From Actinomycetes bacterium (GTDB taxonomy: Bacteria; Actinomycetota; Acidimicrobiia; Acidimicrobiales; Palsa-688), in contig JAKAXN010000052.1 in NCBI GenBank assembly GCA_021816565.1, positions 1-19,090 of the forward strand: a DNA stretch of 19,090 nt, given 5' to 3'. Numbering within the stretch: position 1 is the first letter of the stretch; each line of letters begins with the position of its first letter. The notes under the pieces are model-generated. The model was not told the DNA's origin and made no database searches. It saw only the letters and a list, made by a program, of their open reading frames with translations. The position numbers and the translations under genes are program-made. Below are positions 8,091-15,471 of the stretch, piece by piece.

Positions 8091-9560
8091 CTAGCTCAAC
8101 TGCTCCACAAAGCGTTCGAGCTGCTTCAGATTGCGGCATTCGTAGGCGCCGTCGCAGTGGGTGGCGTACTGGCTCACGATGGAGTCGCCGGTGTCCCAGT
8201 AGGAGCGGGGCTCCGGGTTGAGCCAGTACACGTGGCGGGCCTTCTTCGCCATCTCGGCCAGCACCCAGGCCTGGGCCGCGTGGTAGTTGTTCCGGGCGTC
8301 CCCGAGCAGCAGCACCGTGGTCTTGCTGTTGACGTCGCGGCCCCAGCGGTCCCAGAAGGCCTCGAAGGCGTGACCGTAGTCGGAGTGGCCGTCTACCCAG
8401 ATGACATCGGCCTCGGTGTTTATCCGGTGGATGGCGTCGGAGATGTCCTCGTTGCCCTTGAAGTAGTCCGTGACCTCGTCGATGCCGTCGATGAACACGA
8501 ACGAGCGGACCCGGCTGAACTGCGAGCTGATGGCGTACACCATCTGCAGCGTGAAGCGGGCGAAGGCGGCGACCGAGCCGGAGATGTCGGCGATGACCAT
8601 GATCTCGGGCTTGGACGGTCGGGGGTAGCGGAACTTGGGGTCGGCGGGCACCCCGCCGTAGGACAGCGAGTGGCGGACGGTGTTGCGGAAGTCCAGCGGG
8701 CCCTTGCGGCCGTGGCGGCGCTTGCGGGCCAGGCGGACCGCCAGCTTGCGGGTCAGAGGGGCGATGGCCTTGCGCAGGGCCACCAGCTCCTCCCGGCTGG
8801 CGTGCATGAAGTCGATGTCCTCCGGGAGAGGCTTGCGGACCGACTTGGCCACCGCCTCGGCCCCCCGGTCGGCTACCAGGCGGCGCCGGATCTCCGCTTC
8901 TATCTCCCGGCGCAGGGCGTCGAGGCGGGCCTCGTATTCCTCCCGGGCCAGCCGCTCCTCCAGGTCCGTCTGGACCTCCGACCGCTCACGGGTCTGGTCC
9001 ATCATCCGCTGCAGGACCGAATCCAGGTCCAGCTGGCGCAGGGTCCGGTACAGGTAATAGGTGCCGCCCACCGGCCGCCCCGGCTCCATACCGGCGTAGC
9101 GGGTGACCGCGGCCCGGGCTATGGCCCGCAGCATGGCGTCGTTGCCGTCCATCAGGGCCCGGAACAGCATCTCCGCCAGCTGCTCGTGGGTCAGGCCCTC
9201 GGTTCCACCCTGGCCCTCGGCCGGGCGGGACCCGAGCAGGTCGGCGAGCATGTCCTCGGCCCCCGGCTCCTCGTCGCCCTCCGTCAGGCGGTACTCCCGG
9301 CCCCGGAAGGAGAAGTACACCTCGAACACCGTCTCGAAGCTCTTCCAGTGGGCGTTGTTCTTGACCATGGTGGCGGCCAGGGCGTACTTGAACGCGTCCC
9401 GGTCGTCGAGGGGGACGTGTCTCAGGGCCTCCACCGCGTCGAGGTTCTCGGTGAGGCTGACCGGGATCCCGGCCGTGCGCAGCTCCTTGACGAAGCCGGC
9501 CAGCGACTCCAGGAGGCCGGCCGAGCTGCCGAGCGGGAGCTCCGGGACGTCCGTGGTCAC
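8091..9560 (-). CDS. CoxE-like VWA-domain protein, partner of the MoxR ATPase
   Basis: A 489-residue protein with an N-terminal helical region (about 1-150), a long charged coil (about 185-235), a basic stretch (LAVRLARKRRHGRKGPLDF, about 273-291) and a C-terminal von Willebrand factor A domain from about 318. The MIDAS metal site is DISGS at 325-329; LLLGDARNNYH (418-427) supplies the later Asp. This arrangement is the CoxE family, whose founding member helps mature the copper-molybdenum site of CO dehydrogenase with the MoxR-type ATPase CoxD. No CO dehydrogenase genes are seen here, so the client is unknown. The GTG start lies 11 nt after the ATPase stop with AGGA 9 nt upstream. Cytoplasmic; probably translated from the same message as the ATPase. 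Confidence 0.88.
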   Translation of the reverse strand: MTTDVPELPLGSSAGLLESLAGFVKELRTAGIPVSLTENLDAVEALRHVPLDDRDAFKYALAATMVKNNAHWKSFETVFEVYFSFRGREYRLTEGDEEPGAEDMLADLLGSRPAEGQGGTEGLTHEQLAEMLFRALMDGNDAMLRAIARAAVTRYAGMEPGRPVGGTYYLYRTLRQLDLDSVLQRMMDQTRERSEVQTDLEERLAREEYEARLDALRREIEAEIRRRLVADRGAEAVAKSVRKPLPEDIDFMHASREELVALRKAIAPLTRKLAVRLARKRRHGRKGPLDFRNTVRHSLSYGGVPADPKFRYPRPSKPEIMVIADISGSVAAFARFTLQMVYAISSQFSRVRSFVFIDGIDEVTDYFKGNEDISDAIHRINTEADVIWVDGHSDYGHAFEAFWDRWGRDVNSKTTVLLLGDARNNYHAAQAWVLAEMAKKARHVYWLNPEPRSYWDTGDSIVSQYATHCDGAYECRNLKQLERFVEQLS

Positions 9561-9571
9561 CGGTCGCAGTC

Positions 9572-10480
9572 CTAGCGCGAGCCGGCGGCCGCGGAGGAGC
9601 TCAGGTCCTTGGCCGCCTTTTCGATGTCGGACTGGTACTTGAGCAGGATGTGCAGGGTGTCCTTGGCCGTCTCGGCGTCCACCGACTGGATGCCCAGCAG
9701 CAGCAGGGTGCGGGCCCAGTCCAGGGTCTCCGACACCGACGGGGCCTTCTTCAGCTCCAGGCTGCGGATGGACCGCACGATGCGCACGACCTGGTCGGCC
9801 AGGGCCTCGGAGATGCCCGGCACGCGGGTCAGGACGATCTCCTTCTCCCGCTCGATCTCCGGGTAGTCGATGTGCAGGAACAGACACCGCCGCTTCAACG
9901 CCTCGGAGAGCTCCCGGGTGTTGTTCGAGGTCAGGAACACCAGCGGGATCTGGGTGGCGCTGACGGTGCCCAGCTCGGGAATCGACACCTGGTAGTCGGA
10001 GAGGATCTCGAGCAGCAGGGCTTCGGTCTCCACCTCCACCCGGTCGACCTCGTCGATCAGCAGCACGACCGGGTCGTCCGCCCGGATGGCCTCGAGCAGG
10101 GGCCGGGTCAGCAGGAACGGCTCGGAGAAGATGTCCTCCTCGATGTCGGCCCAGCCCTCGCCGCCCTGGGCCTCACCGACCCGCTGGGCCTGGATGCGCA
10201 GCAGCTGCTTCTTGTAGTTCCACTCGTAGAGGGCCTTCGATTCGTCCAGACCCTCGTAGCACTGCAGCCGGATCAGCCTCGACCCGGTCAGCTCGGCCAC
10301 CGACTTGGCAAGCTGGGTCTTGCCGGTCCCGGCCGGCCCCTCCACCAGGATCGGCTTGCCCAGCCGCTCGGCCAGGAACACCACCCCGGCGATGCCCTCA
10401 TCGGCGAGGTAGGACACGCCGCGCAGGCCTTCGCGGACCGATGCAGGGGACTCGAAACGGGCGGGGGCGGCGTCGCTCAC
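9572..10480 (-). CDS. MoxR-family AAA+ ATPase (CoxD-like)
   Basis: A 302-residue single-domain AAA+ ATPase. Walker A is GPAGTGKT (48-55), Walker B is VVLLIDEVD (138-146), sensor 1 is LTSNN (183-187), and LKRRC at about 195-199 contains the arginine-finger region. RLQCYEGLDESKALYEWNY is typical of the MoxR/CoxD subgroup. MoxR ATPases work with VWA partners as chaperones for enzyme or complex assembly; the VWA gene is immediately downstream. The GTG at 10480 is preferred over an in-frame start near 10573 because AAGGA lies 11 nt upstream and the extra N-terminal residues look non-coding. A possible -10, TAAGGT at 10539-10534, gives a 47-nt leader. It is divergent from the SPFH gene. Confidence 0.93.
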   Translation of the reverse strand: MSDAAPARFESPASVREGLRGVSYLADEGIAGVVFLAERLGKPILVEGPAGTGKTQLAKSVAELTGSRLIRLQCYEGLDESKALYEWNYKKQLLRIQAQRVGEAQGGEGWADIEEDIFSEPFLLTRPLLEAIRADDPVVLLIDEVDRVEVETEALLLEILSDYQVSIPELGTVSATQIPLVFLTSNNTRELSEALKRRCLFLHIDYPEIEREKEIVLTRVPGISEALADQVVRIVRSIRSLELKKAPSVSETLDWARTLLLLGIQSVDAETAKDTLHILLKYQSDIEKAAKDLSSSAAAGSR

Positions 10481-10702
10481 GGTGGAAATCGTCCTTCTGG
10501 TCCGGCCATTCAGGCCACTGAAGCAATCGGTCCACCTTACCGGGGCTCCCCCTGCGACCGCCGGTTCGGGCACCGATGCCGCGAAGCGGACAGCGGGGGA
10601 GCCTCCTCCCTGAGATGGATTTACCAGCCGGCTCAGGCTGGTTCCAGGTGGGGTCGTCTACCCTGAGCGCGACGGCCACGGGTCCAACGAGGAGGACTGA
10701 AC
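10481..10702. promoter_or_regulatory. 222-nt divergent promoter region, MoxR / SPFH
   Basis: For the SPFH gene: -10-like TACCCT at 10659-10664, a leader of about 35 nt, and a very strong ribosome-binding site AGGAGGA at 10690-10696, 6 nt before the ATG. For the MoxR gene: -10-like TAAGGT at 10539-10534 on the - strand. Between them, CCAGCC (10624-10629) and GGCTGG (10636-10641) form a 6-bp inverted repeat about 18 bp upstream of the TACCCT box, a plausible operator position. Shared regulation of both operons is inference. Confidence 0.4.
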
Positions 10703-11914
10703 ATGGCGCTGCTGGACCGGGAGTTCATAGCGGTACCCGACGACCGGAAGTACCAGATCGTGTTCAAGTGGCCCGACACCAACATCCGCAAGTACACCCG
10801 GGCCATCGTCAACGCCGATGAGATGGCCCTGTTCGTGAACACCGGCCAGGTGGTGGCCACCATGGGCCCCGGCCGCCACCGCATCGACGCCGAGGAGATG
10901 CCCGGGCTCGGCGCGCTGATCGACTTCGCGACCGGGGGCAACGCCTACAAGGCCGAGCTGTACTTCGTCGGCACCCGCGAGTACCCGGGCAACACCTTCG
11001 GGGGACGCATCGACGACGTGCAGGACCCCCAGACCGGGATGATCGTCACGCTGCGCGTCTACGGCGACTACTCGATGAAGGTCAAGGACCCGGTGGCGCT
11101 GATCACCAACCTGGTCGGCACCGTCAACGTGGCCGACAACGAAGCGGTCACCGGCTGGATGAGCGACCAGCTCCTCAAGGTCATGCGCACCCACATGACG
11201 GTCCAGATCGTGCGCAACGGCTGGCCCATCCTGGGACTGTCGGCCTACACCCCCGACATCGAGAAGGAGGTGGTGGCCGCCGGCAACGAGCAGCTCGCCT
11301 CCTACGGGGTCGAGATCATCCGCATGGGGAACTTCGACGTCAACCTCTCCCCCGAGGACGAGGCCCAGTTGAAGACCCTGGCCAAGGACACTGCGTACTC
11401 CCGGCTGGCCGGGGGCTTCGGGCAGTACGCCCAGGGGGAGATGGCCCTCGGCGCCGGACAGGGCATGGCCAAAGGTGGCGGGGCCACCGGTGGGGCGTTC
11501 CTGGCCGCCGGGCTGGGCCTCGGGGGGCAGGCCGCGGCCCCGGCCGGGGCCGGACCCCAGCCGCCCGCCGGACCCGGGTTCGCCGGGGGCGGCGCCGGCT
11601 ACGCCGCCCAGTCGCAGGTGACGGCCACCGTCAAGTGCCCCGGTTGCTCCGCCGACAACCCGCCCGGAGCCCGGTTCTGCTCCTCCTGCGGGGCTTCCCT
11701 GGTCCCCGCCTCGGTGAAATGTCCCAGCTGCGCGGCCGACAACCCGCCGGGGGCCAGATTCTGCTCCTCGTGCGGCACGGCCCTCGCCGCCTCTTCGGCG
11801 CACTGCTCGAATTGCGGGACGGAGTTGGACCCCGGCGCCCGGTTCTGCCCGTCGTGCGGCACCGGGGTCGACGGGGCCGGAGGCGGCTCCGCGCCGGAGG
11901 GCGACCAGGCGTGA
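10703..11914 (+). CDS. YdjI-like SPFH-domain protein with three C-terminal zinc ribbons
   Basis: A 403-residue cytoplasmic protein. Residues about 1-245 form an SPFH/virion-core-type domain (IRKYTRAIVNADEMALFVNTG; LRVYGDYSMKVKDPVALITN; GVEIIRMGNFDVNLSPEDEA). Residues about 246-310 are a Gly/Ala/Pro-rich linker. Then come three tandem zinc ribbons beginning at C312, C340 and C368, each of the form CxxC...GARFCxxCG and exactly 28 residues apart. SPFH proteins oligomerise at membranes; in B. subtilis, YdjI is encoded in an operon with a PspA homologue, and pspA is also in this window. The ribbons probably bind zinc and mediate protein or nucleic-acid contacts. The start is fixed by AGGAGGA. It is followed after 19 nt by the Tim44-like gene, probably co-transcribed. 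Confidence 0.88.
   Translation: MALLDREFIAVPDDRKYQIVFKWPDTNIRKYTRAIVNADEMALFVNTGQVVATMGPGRHRIDAEEMPGLGALIDFATGGNAYKAELYFVGTREYPGNTFGGRIDDVQDPQTGMIVTLRVYGDYSMKVKDPVALITNLVGTVNVADNEAVTGWMSDQLLKVMRTHMTVQIVRNGWPILGLSAYTPDIEKEVVAAGNEQLASYGVEIIRMGNFDVNLSPEDEAQLKTLAKDTAYSRLAGGFGQYAQGEMALGAGQGMAKGGGATGGAFLAAGLGLGGQAAAPAGAGPQPPAGPGFAGGGAGYAAQSQVTATVKCPGCSADNPPGARFCSSCGASLVPASVKCPSCAADNPPGARFCSSCGTALAASSAHCSNCGTELDPGARFCPSCGTGVDGAGGGSAPEGDQA
11636..11869 (+). repeat. Three tandem 84-bp / 28-residue zinc-ribbon repeats
   Basis: The first Cys codons of the units are at 11636, 11720 and 11804, a strict 84-bp period. Units 1 and 2 are almost identical in protein (CPGCSADNPPGARFCSSCG and CPSCAADNPPGARFCSSCG); unit 3 is diverged (CSNCGTELDPGARFCPSCG). 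This indicates internal duplication, the first two more recent than the third or kept alike by conversion. Confidence 0.85.
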
Positions 11915-11933
11915 CCGACGTGGGGCCGCCCCG

Positions 11934-12896
11934 ATGATGCCCGAACTCGCCGGTCTGGTGGCCCGGGCCGGCGGGGGTCACAGCTTCGGTGGCGGAGGCA
12001 TCGGCCGGGGCGGTGGGGGCGGGGGCGGCTTCGGCGGCGGTGGGGGCGGGGGCTTCTTCTTCTTCGGGGGAGGCGGCTCCGCAGGCGGGGGTGGTATCGG
12101 CGGGGTAGTGGTCCTGATCGTCGTGATCCTGGTGGTGGTAACCATGTTCAGCGTGTTCCGGCGCCGCCGCCGGCCGTCCGGCGGCTGGGAGATGAGCGAC
12201 AGCGTGGGCGCCCCACCCTCTCCCGGGACCGGTGGGTGGTCCCATTCCGACCAACCGGCGATCAGCACGGTGCGGGGGGACCTTTTCCCCGGGAGCGAAC
12301 CACCGCCCAGCACCGGGCCCGAGGGCTCCGAAGCCGGGCTGGCCGCCATCTCCGGTCACGATCCCGGGTTCAACCGGGAGGTGTTCCTCGAGCAGGTGCA
12401 GCGGACGTTCTTCGTGGTCCAGGAGGCCTGGACCCAACGCAAGCCGGAGTTGAGCCGTCAGGTGATGGCCGACGGGCTGTGGCAGCAGCACCGGGTGCAG
12501 ATACAGGGCTACTTGGACGGTCACAAGCGCAACGTCCTCGAGGATCTCTCCGTCGGCAGCCTCACGATCATCGCCGCCCACACCGACGCCAACTACGACA
12601 CCGTCACCGTCAGGGTGCTGGCTGCCTGCGCCGACTACGACATCGACGACCGCTCGGAGAAGGTGGTGCGGGGGGACCGGCGGGTGGAGCAGTGGATGGA
12701 GGACTGGACCTTCCAGCGGTCGTCGTCGGCCCAGACGCCGGCCGCCGGGGGGATCATGACCCAGAAGTGCCCCAACTGCGGGGCGCCGCTCGACCTGGAC
12801 CTGTCGGGGGAGTGCCGCTACTGCAAGGCCCCGGTCAGCTCCGGTGCCTACGACTGGGTGCTGGCCCGGATCTCCCAGGTGCCGCGGGCCTACTAG
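11934..12896 (+). CDS. Gly-rich membrane protein with Tim44-like domain and zinc ribbon
   Basis: A 320-residue protein in five parts: a short N-terminus (MMPELAGLVARAGGGHSF); a very Gly-rich segment to about 57; a single strongly hydrophobic helix at about 58-75 followed by five Arg, the cytoplasmic stop signal; a Ser/Pro-rich linker; a Tim44-like domain at about 140-265 (FLEQVQRTFFVVQEAWTQRK; WQQHRVQIQGYLDGHKRN; YDTVTVRVLAACADYDID); and a zinc ribbon starting at C279 (CPNCG...CRYCKAP). Bacterial Tim44-like proteins are membrane-linked, mostly uncharacterised, with an NTF2-like fold. By the positive-inside rule the Tim44 and zinc parts face the cytoplasm. Two adjacent ATGs are possible. It is 19 nt after the SPFH gene, and its stop overlaps that of the convergent hydrolase gene. 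Confidence 0.85.
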   Translation: MMPELAGLVARAGGGHSFGGGGIGRGGGGGGGFGGGGGGGFFFFGGGGSAGGGGIGGVVVLIVVILVVVTMFSVFRRRRRPSGGWEMSDSVGAPPSPGTGGWSHSDQPAISTVRGDLFPGSEPPPSTGPEGSEAGLAAISGHDPGFNREVFLEQVQRTFFVVQEAWTQRKPELSRQVMADGLWQQHRVQIQGYLDGHKRNVLEDLSVGSLTIIAAHTDANYDTVTVRVLAACADYDIDDRSEKVVRGDRRVEQWMEDWTFQRSSSAQTPAAGGIMTQKCPNCGAPLDLDLSGECRYCKAPVSSGAYDWVLARISQVPRAY

Positions 12897-14641
12897 CTCC
12901 TGCGGGCCGCGGCCGAGACCTTCGCCCCGGCCCGGGCGGGGGTCGCGCCGGCGGCCGGCGGTGCCCCCGGGAGCGGGGCCAGCTCCGGTCCCTGGCTGGC
13001 CGGCGACTTGGACGCGACCAGCCCGGCGGCGATCTGGCGCTGGGGTATGAGCCAGCTCAGCATCTGGTGGTAGATGGTCATGATGGAGATGCCGTAGACG
13101 GTGCTCGACGCCCAGACCCCGGCCAGCTGCGTCCAGGTCTGGCAGCACCCACCCGGCCCGCCCGCCCCGATGACGTTCGGGAGCCCCTTCGGGAGGCCCT
13201 TGTTGCTGGCGTACTCGTAGAGCAGCTCCAGCTGGGCACCCACCCCGGTGCTGGCGTCGGGGAAGCTCCACCCGTGGGCGCACGTGTCGCAGGCCCCGAT
13301 ACCGGCGAAGTTGTTGTCCTTGGCCGTCAGCTGCCCGCCGGTTGGGAAGGAGAAGAAGCCGGTCTCGACCACCGACTGGGCGAACGCCACGTCGTAGCGG
13401 ACCCCGGTCTTCTGGCCCCAGTCCTGGTAGTCCTGGGCCAGCTGGGCGATGGGCACGGTGGCGTCGGCCTGGCGTCCGGTGCTGGCGAACCAGGCGGCCA
13501 GGTCCGACCCGGTCAGCGCCGCGGGGCCCAGTATGGCCGGGGAGATCGGCCCCGAACCGGCCTGGTTCGTGGCGGCCGCCGCCTCTATGGCTTGCCTGGT
13601 GCCGGTCGCCGCCTGCCCGGCGGCCGGGGGGCCCGACGGTGTCAGCGACGCCAGGTTGGGAAGCGCAGTGGCCGCCGCCGCTCCCGGGGTGACGGCTGCG
13701 GTGGTGACCTGCTTGAGGGTCTGCTGGGCGTTGAGGAGGGCCCCCTCCGCCGCCCCCACGCCGGCCTGGGCCTTCTTGTAGGCGGCGGTGGCCGCCGTCA
13801 CCGTCCGCCCGGCGTCGGCCACGTCGGCCTTCGCCTGGTCGTAGTTGCGCCGGGCCCGCTCGCCCACCAGCACGAGCATCTCCTTGGCGTCGAGCGCCTC
13901 CACCCCGGTCAGGCCGCCCGGGGTGGAGACCGTACCGGGACCGGCCGTGCCGTTGCCGTTCGGGGGAGCGCCGAAGCCGGGGGTGGTGTATCCCACGCCG
14001 ATGTAGGCGGCCAGGGCCATGGACCGCAACTTGGCGTCGGCCAGGGTCTTGGCGTCGCCGGCCCGGACCTGGGCCGCCCGGGCCGAGTCGAGGGTCTGGC
14101 GGGCCGACTGCAGGGTGGCGCCGGCTGCGGTCACCTGGGCCTGCGCGTCAGCGACGAGGGCCTGGGCCGGCTTGTAATCGTCGATGGCGTTCAGCTGGGC
14201 CAGGTCGGAGTCCACCTGGGTGAGGATGGGTCCCGGGTCGGGGGGCGGAGCCGGAGGGGCTCCCGGCGCGGCTGCGGTGGTGGGCGGCCCGCCGGTGGGC
14301 ACCGCCGGTACCTTCCCGCCTGGCGTGGTGGACGCTGTGGGGGCCACCCTGGTGGTGGTCGGTCCCTTGGCCGGAGCGGTGGTGGCCGGCGCGGTGGTGG
14401 GCGGCGCGGTGGACGGAGCCGTCCTGGCCGGCGGGGCGGTGGTGCTGGTGGTCGTGGTGGAGGGCAGGGGGAGCAGCGCCGTCGTCGTCGGGGTGGTCGA
14501 TGAAGTGGTCTGGGCCGCGACCGGCCCCGCCCCCACCAGGGCCATCCCGGTGGAGCTGAGGGCGAGCGCGCACAGCGCGGCTACCGCCCGGCGGGCAGAA
14601 GGCACTACCAACAGCAACCTTTGAGTTTTCGACGATCGCAC
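12893..14641 (-). CDS. Secreted glucosaminidase-family peptidoglycan hydrolase
   Basis: A 582-residue exported protein. Residues 1-43 are a signal peptide (basic start, hydrophobic core AVAALCALALSSTGMALVGAG, cleavage near VAA|Q). A Thr/Pro/Ala-rich linker runs to about 135, then helical coiled segments (about 140-190 and 285-355) and a glucosaminidase (lysozyme-like) domain from about 385 to 555. The catalytic Glu is probably E426 in AQSVVETGFFSF; NNFAGIGACDTC and WTQLAGVWASSTVYG are further family features. Two Cys pairs (CDTC and GGCC) in the secreted domain may form disulfides. The GTG at 14641 is preferred because GGAAGG lies 7 nt upstream; an in-frame GTG at 14665 would add eight residues. 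It probably cleaves cell-wall glycan during growth or division; substrate not proven. Confidence 0.82.
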   Translation of the reverse strand: MRSSKTQRLLLVVPSARRAVAALCALALSSTGMALVGAGPVAAQTTSSTTPTTTALLPLPSTTTTSTTAPPARTAPSTAPPTTAPATTAPAKGPTTTRVAPTASTTPGGKVPAVPTGGPPTTAAAPGAPPAPPPDPGPILTQVDSDLAQLNAIDDYKPAQALVADAQAQVTAAGATLQSARQTLDSARAAQVRAGDAKTLADAKLRSMALAAYIGVGYTTPGFGAPPNGNGTAGPGTVSTPGGLTGVEALDAKEMLVLVGERARRNYDQAKADVADAGRTVTAATAAYKKAQAGVGAAEGALLNAQQTLKQVTTAAVTPGAAAATALPNLASLTPSGPPAAGQAATGTRQAIEAAAATNQAGSGPISPAILGPAALTGSDLAAWFASTGRQADATVPIAQLAQDYQDWGQKTGVRYDVAFAQSVVETGFFSFPTGGQLTAKDNNFAGIGACDTCAHGWSFPDASTGVGAQLELLYEYASNKGLPKGLPNVIGAGGPGGCCQTWTQLAGVWASSTVYGISIMTIYHQMLSWLIPQRQIAAGLVASKSPASQGPELAPLPGAPPAAGATPARAGAKVSAAARRS

Positions 14642-14738
14642 GGGGAGACCTTCCGCCCGTTCCACCTACGCGGCTCCTGGCCCAAAGGTACCAGAGGTCC
14701 CTTTCGGGGGGCCGGCCCGCCGGGCCACCTCCGCCGGT

Positions 14739-14752
14739 CCGGGGCGCCCCGG
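14739..14752 (-). terminator. GC palindrome just after the cysH stop
   Basis: A 14-bp perfect palindrome (CCGGGGC/GCCCCGG) begins one base beyond the cysH TGA on the - strand; a second small stem, GGCCC-gcc-GGGCC, lies at 14714-14726. No T-tract follows. It may separate the sir-cysH unit from the hydrolase gene, which has a possible TACCTT -10 box in the same gap. Confidence 0.3.
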
Positions 14753-14753
14753 G

Positions 14754-15449
14754 TCAGAGGTGGAGGCCGCACTCGGTCTTGTCGGTGCCGGACCATCGCC
14801 CGGAGCGGGGGTCGGACCCCTCGGGCACCGGCCTGGTGCAGGGCTGGCAGCCGATCGAGGGGTACCCCCGGCCCAGCAGCGGGTTGACCGGGATGTCGTG
14901 ATCGGCGATGTAGCCACTTACGTCTTGATCGGTCCAATTGGCGATCGGGTTGACCTTCACCAGGCCCCTCAGGTCGCGGGCCACTATCGGCGCCTTCGCC
15001 CGCGTCGGCGCCTCTGCCCGCCGCAGCCCGCTCATCCACGCCAGCTTGCCCAGCAGGGCCCGGTCCATCTGCTCCACCTTGGCGGCCGAGCAGCAGTTCG
15101 CCGGGGCCGTCCTCCACAACTCCACCGGCTGGGGAGCCACCGTCAGGACCCGCAGGTTCAGACCGTAGCGGCGCCGGACCCGCTCCACCGTCTCCAGCGT
15201 CTCGGGGAAGTGGTAGCCGGTGTCGATGAACACCACCTCGATCGACGGCTCCACCGCCACCGCCAGGTCTATGAGGACGGCGTCGGTCATCGAGGCGGCC
15301 AGGCACATGAACGGGTGGAACTGCTCCACCGCCCACTCGATGACCGCGCCGGCCGGGGCGGTCTCGAATCGACGGTTGACCTCGGCCAGCCGGGCATCGG
15401 ACAGGTCGGGGGAGCGGAGGAGGGTTGCAGCTTCGAGCAGCGAGGTCAC
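14754..15449 (-). CDS. cysH: Adenylyl-sulfate reductase (assimilatory, 4Fe-4S type)
   Basis: CysH reduces activated sulfate to sulfite using thioredoxin. The 231-residue protein has the PP-loop fold (FMCLAASMTDAVLIDL; VVFIDTGYHFPETLETVERV). C119-C120 and C201/C204 (CQPC) form the CC...CxxC set that binds a 4Fe-4S cluster, so the substrate is expected to be APS rather than PAPS. The catalytic Cys is C227 in ECGLHL at the extreme C-terminus. The segment after the Cys pair reads CCSAAKVEQM, where many family members have CCxxRKVxPL, so the usual Arg is Ala. The GTG start is supported by AAGGAG 8 nt upstream. It lies 22 nt after the sulfite reductase gene, so the two catalyse consecutive steps from one mRNA. 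Confidence 0.95.
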   Translation of the reverse strand: MTSLLEAATLLRSPDLSDARLAEVNRRFETAPAGAVIEWAVEQFHPFMCLAASMTDAVLIDLAVAVEPSIEVVFIDTGYHFPETLETVERVRRRYGLNLRVLTVAPQPVELWRTAPANCCSAAKVEQMDRALLGKLAWMSGLRRAEAPTRAKAPIVARDLRGLVKVNPIANWTDQDVSGYIADHDIPVNPLLGRGYPSIGCQPCTRPVPEGSDPRSGRWSGTDKTECGLHL

Positions 15450-15471
15450 GCCACTGTCTCCTTTCCGCCGG

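Noticed and set aside
14642..14753. Cyclic-di-AMP (ydaO-type) riboswitch upstream of the cell-wall hydrolase
   Set aside because: Such riboswitches often control these hydrolases, but the gap is only about 110 nt and I could not find the conserved core sequences.
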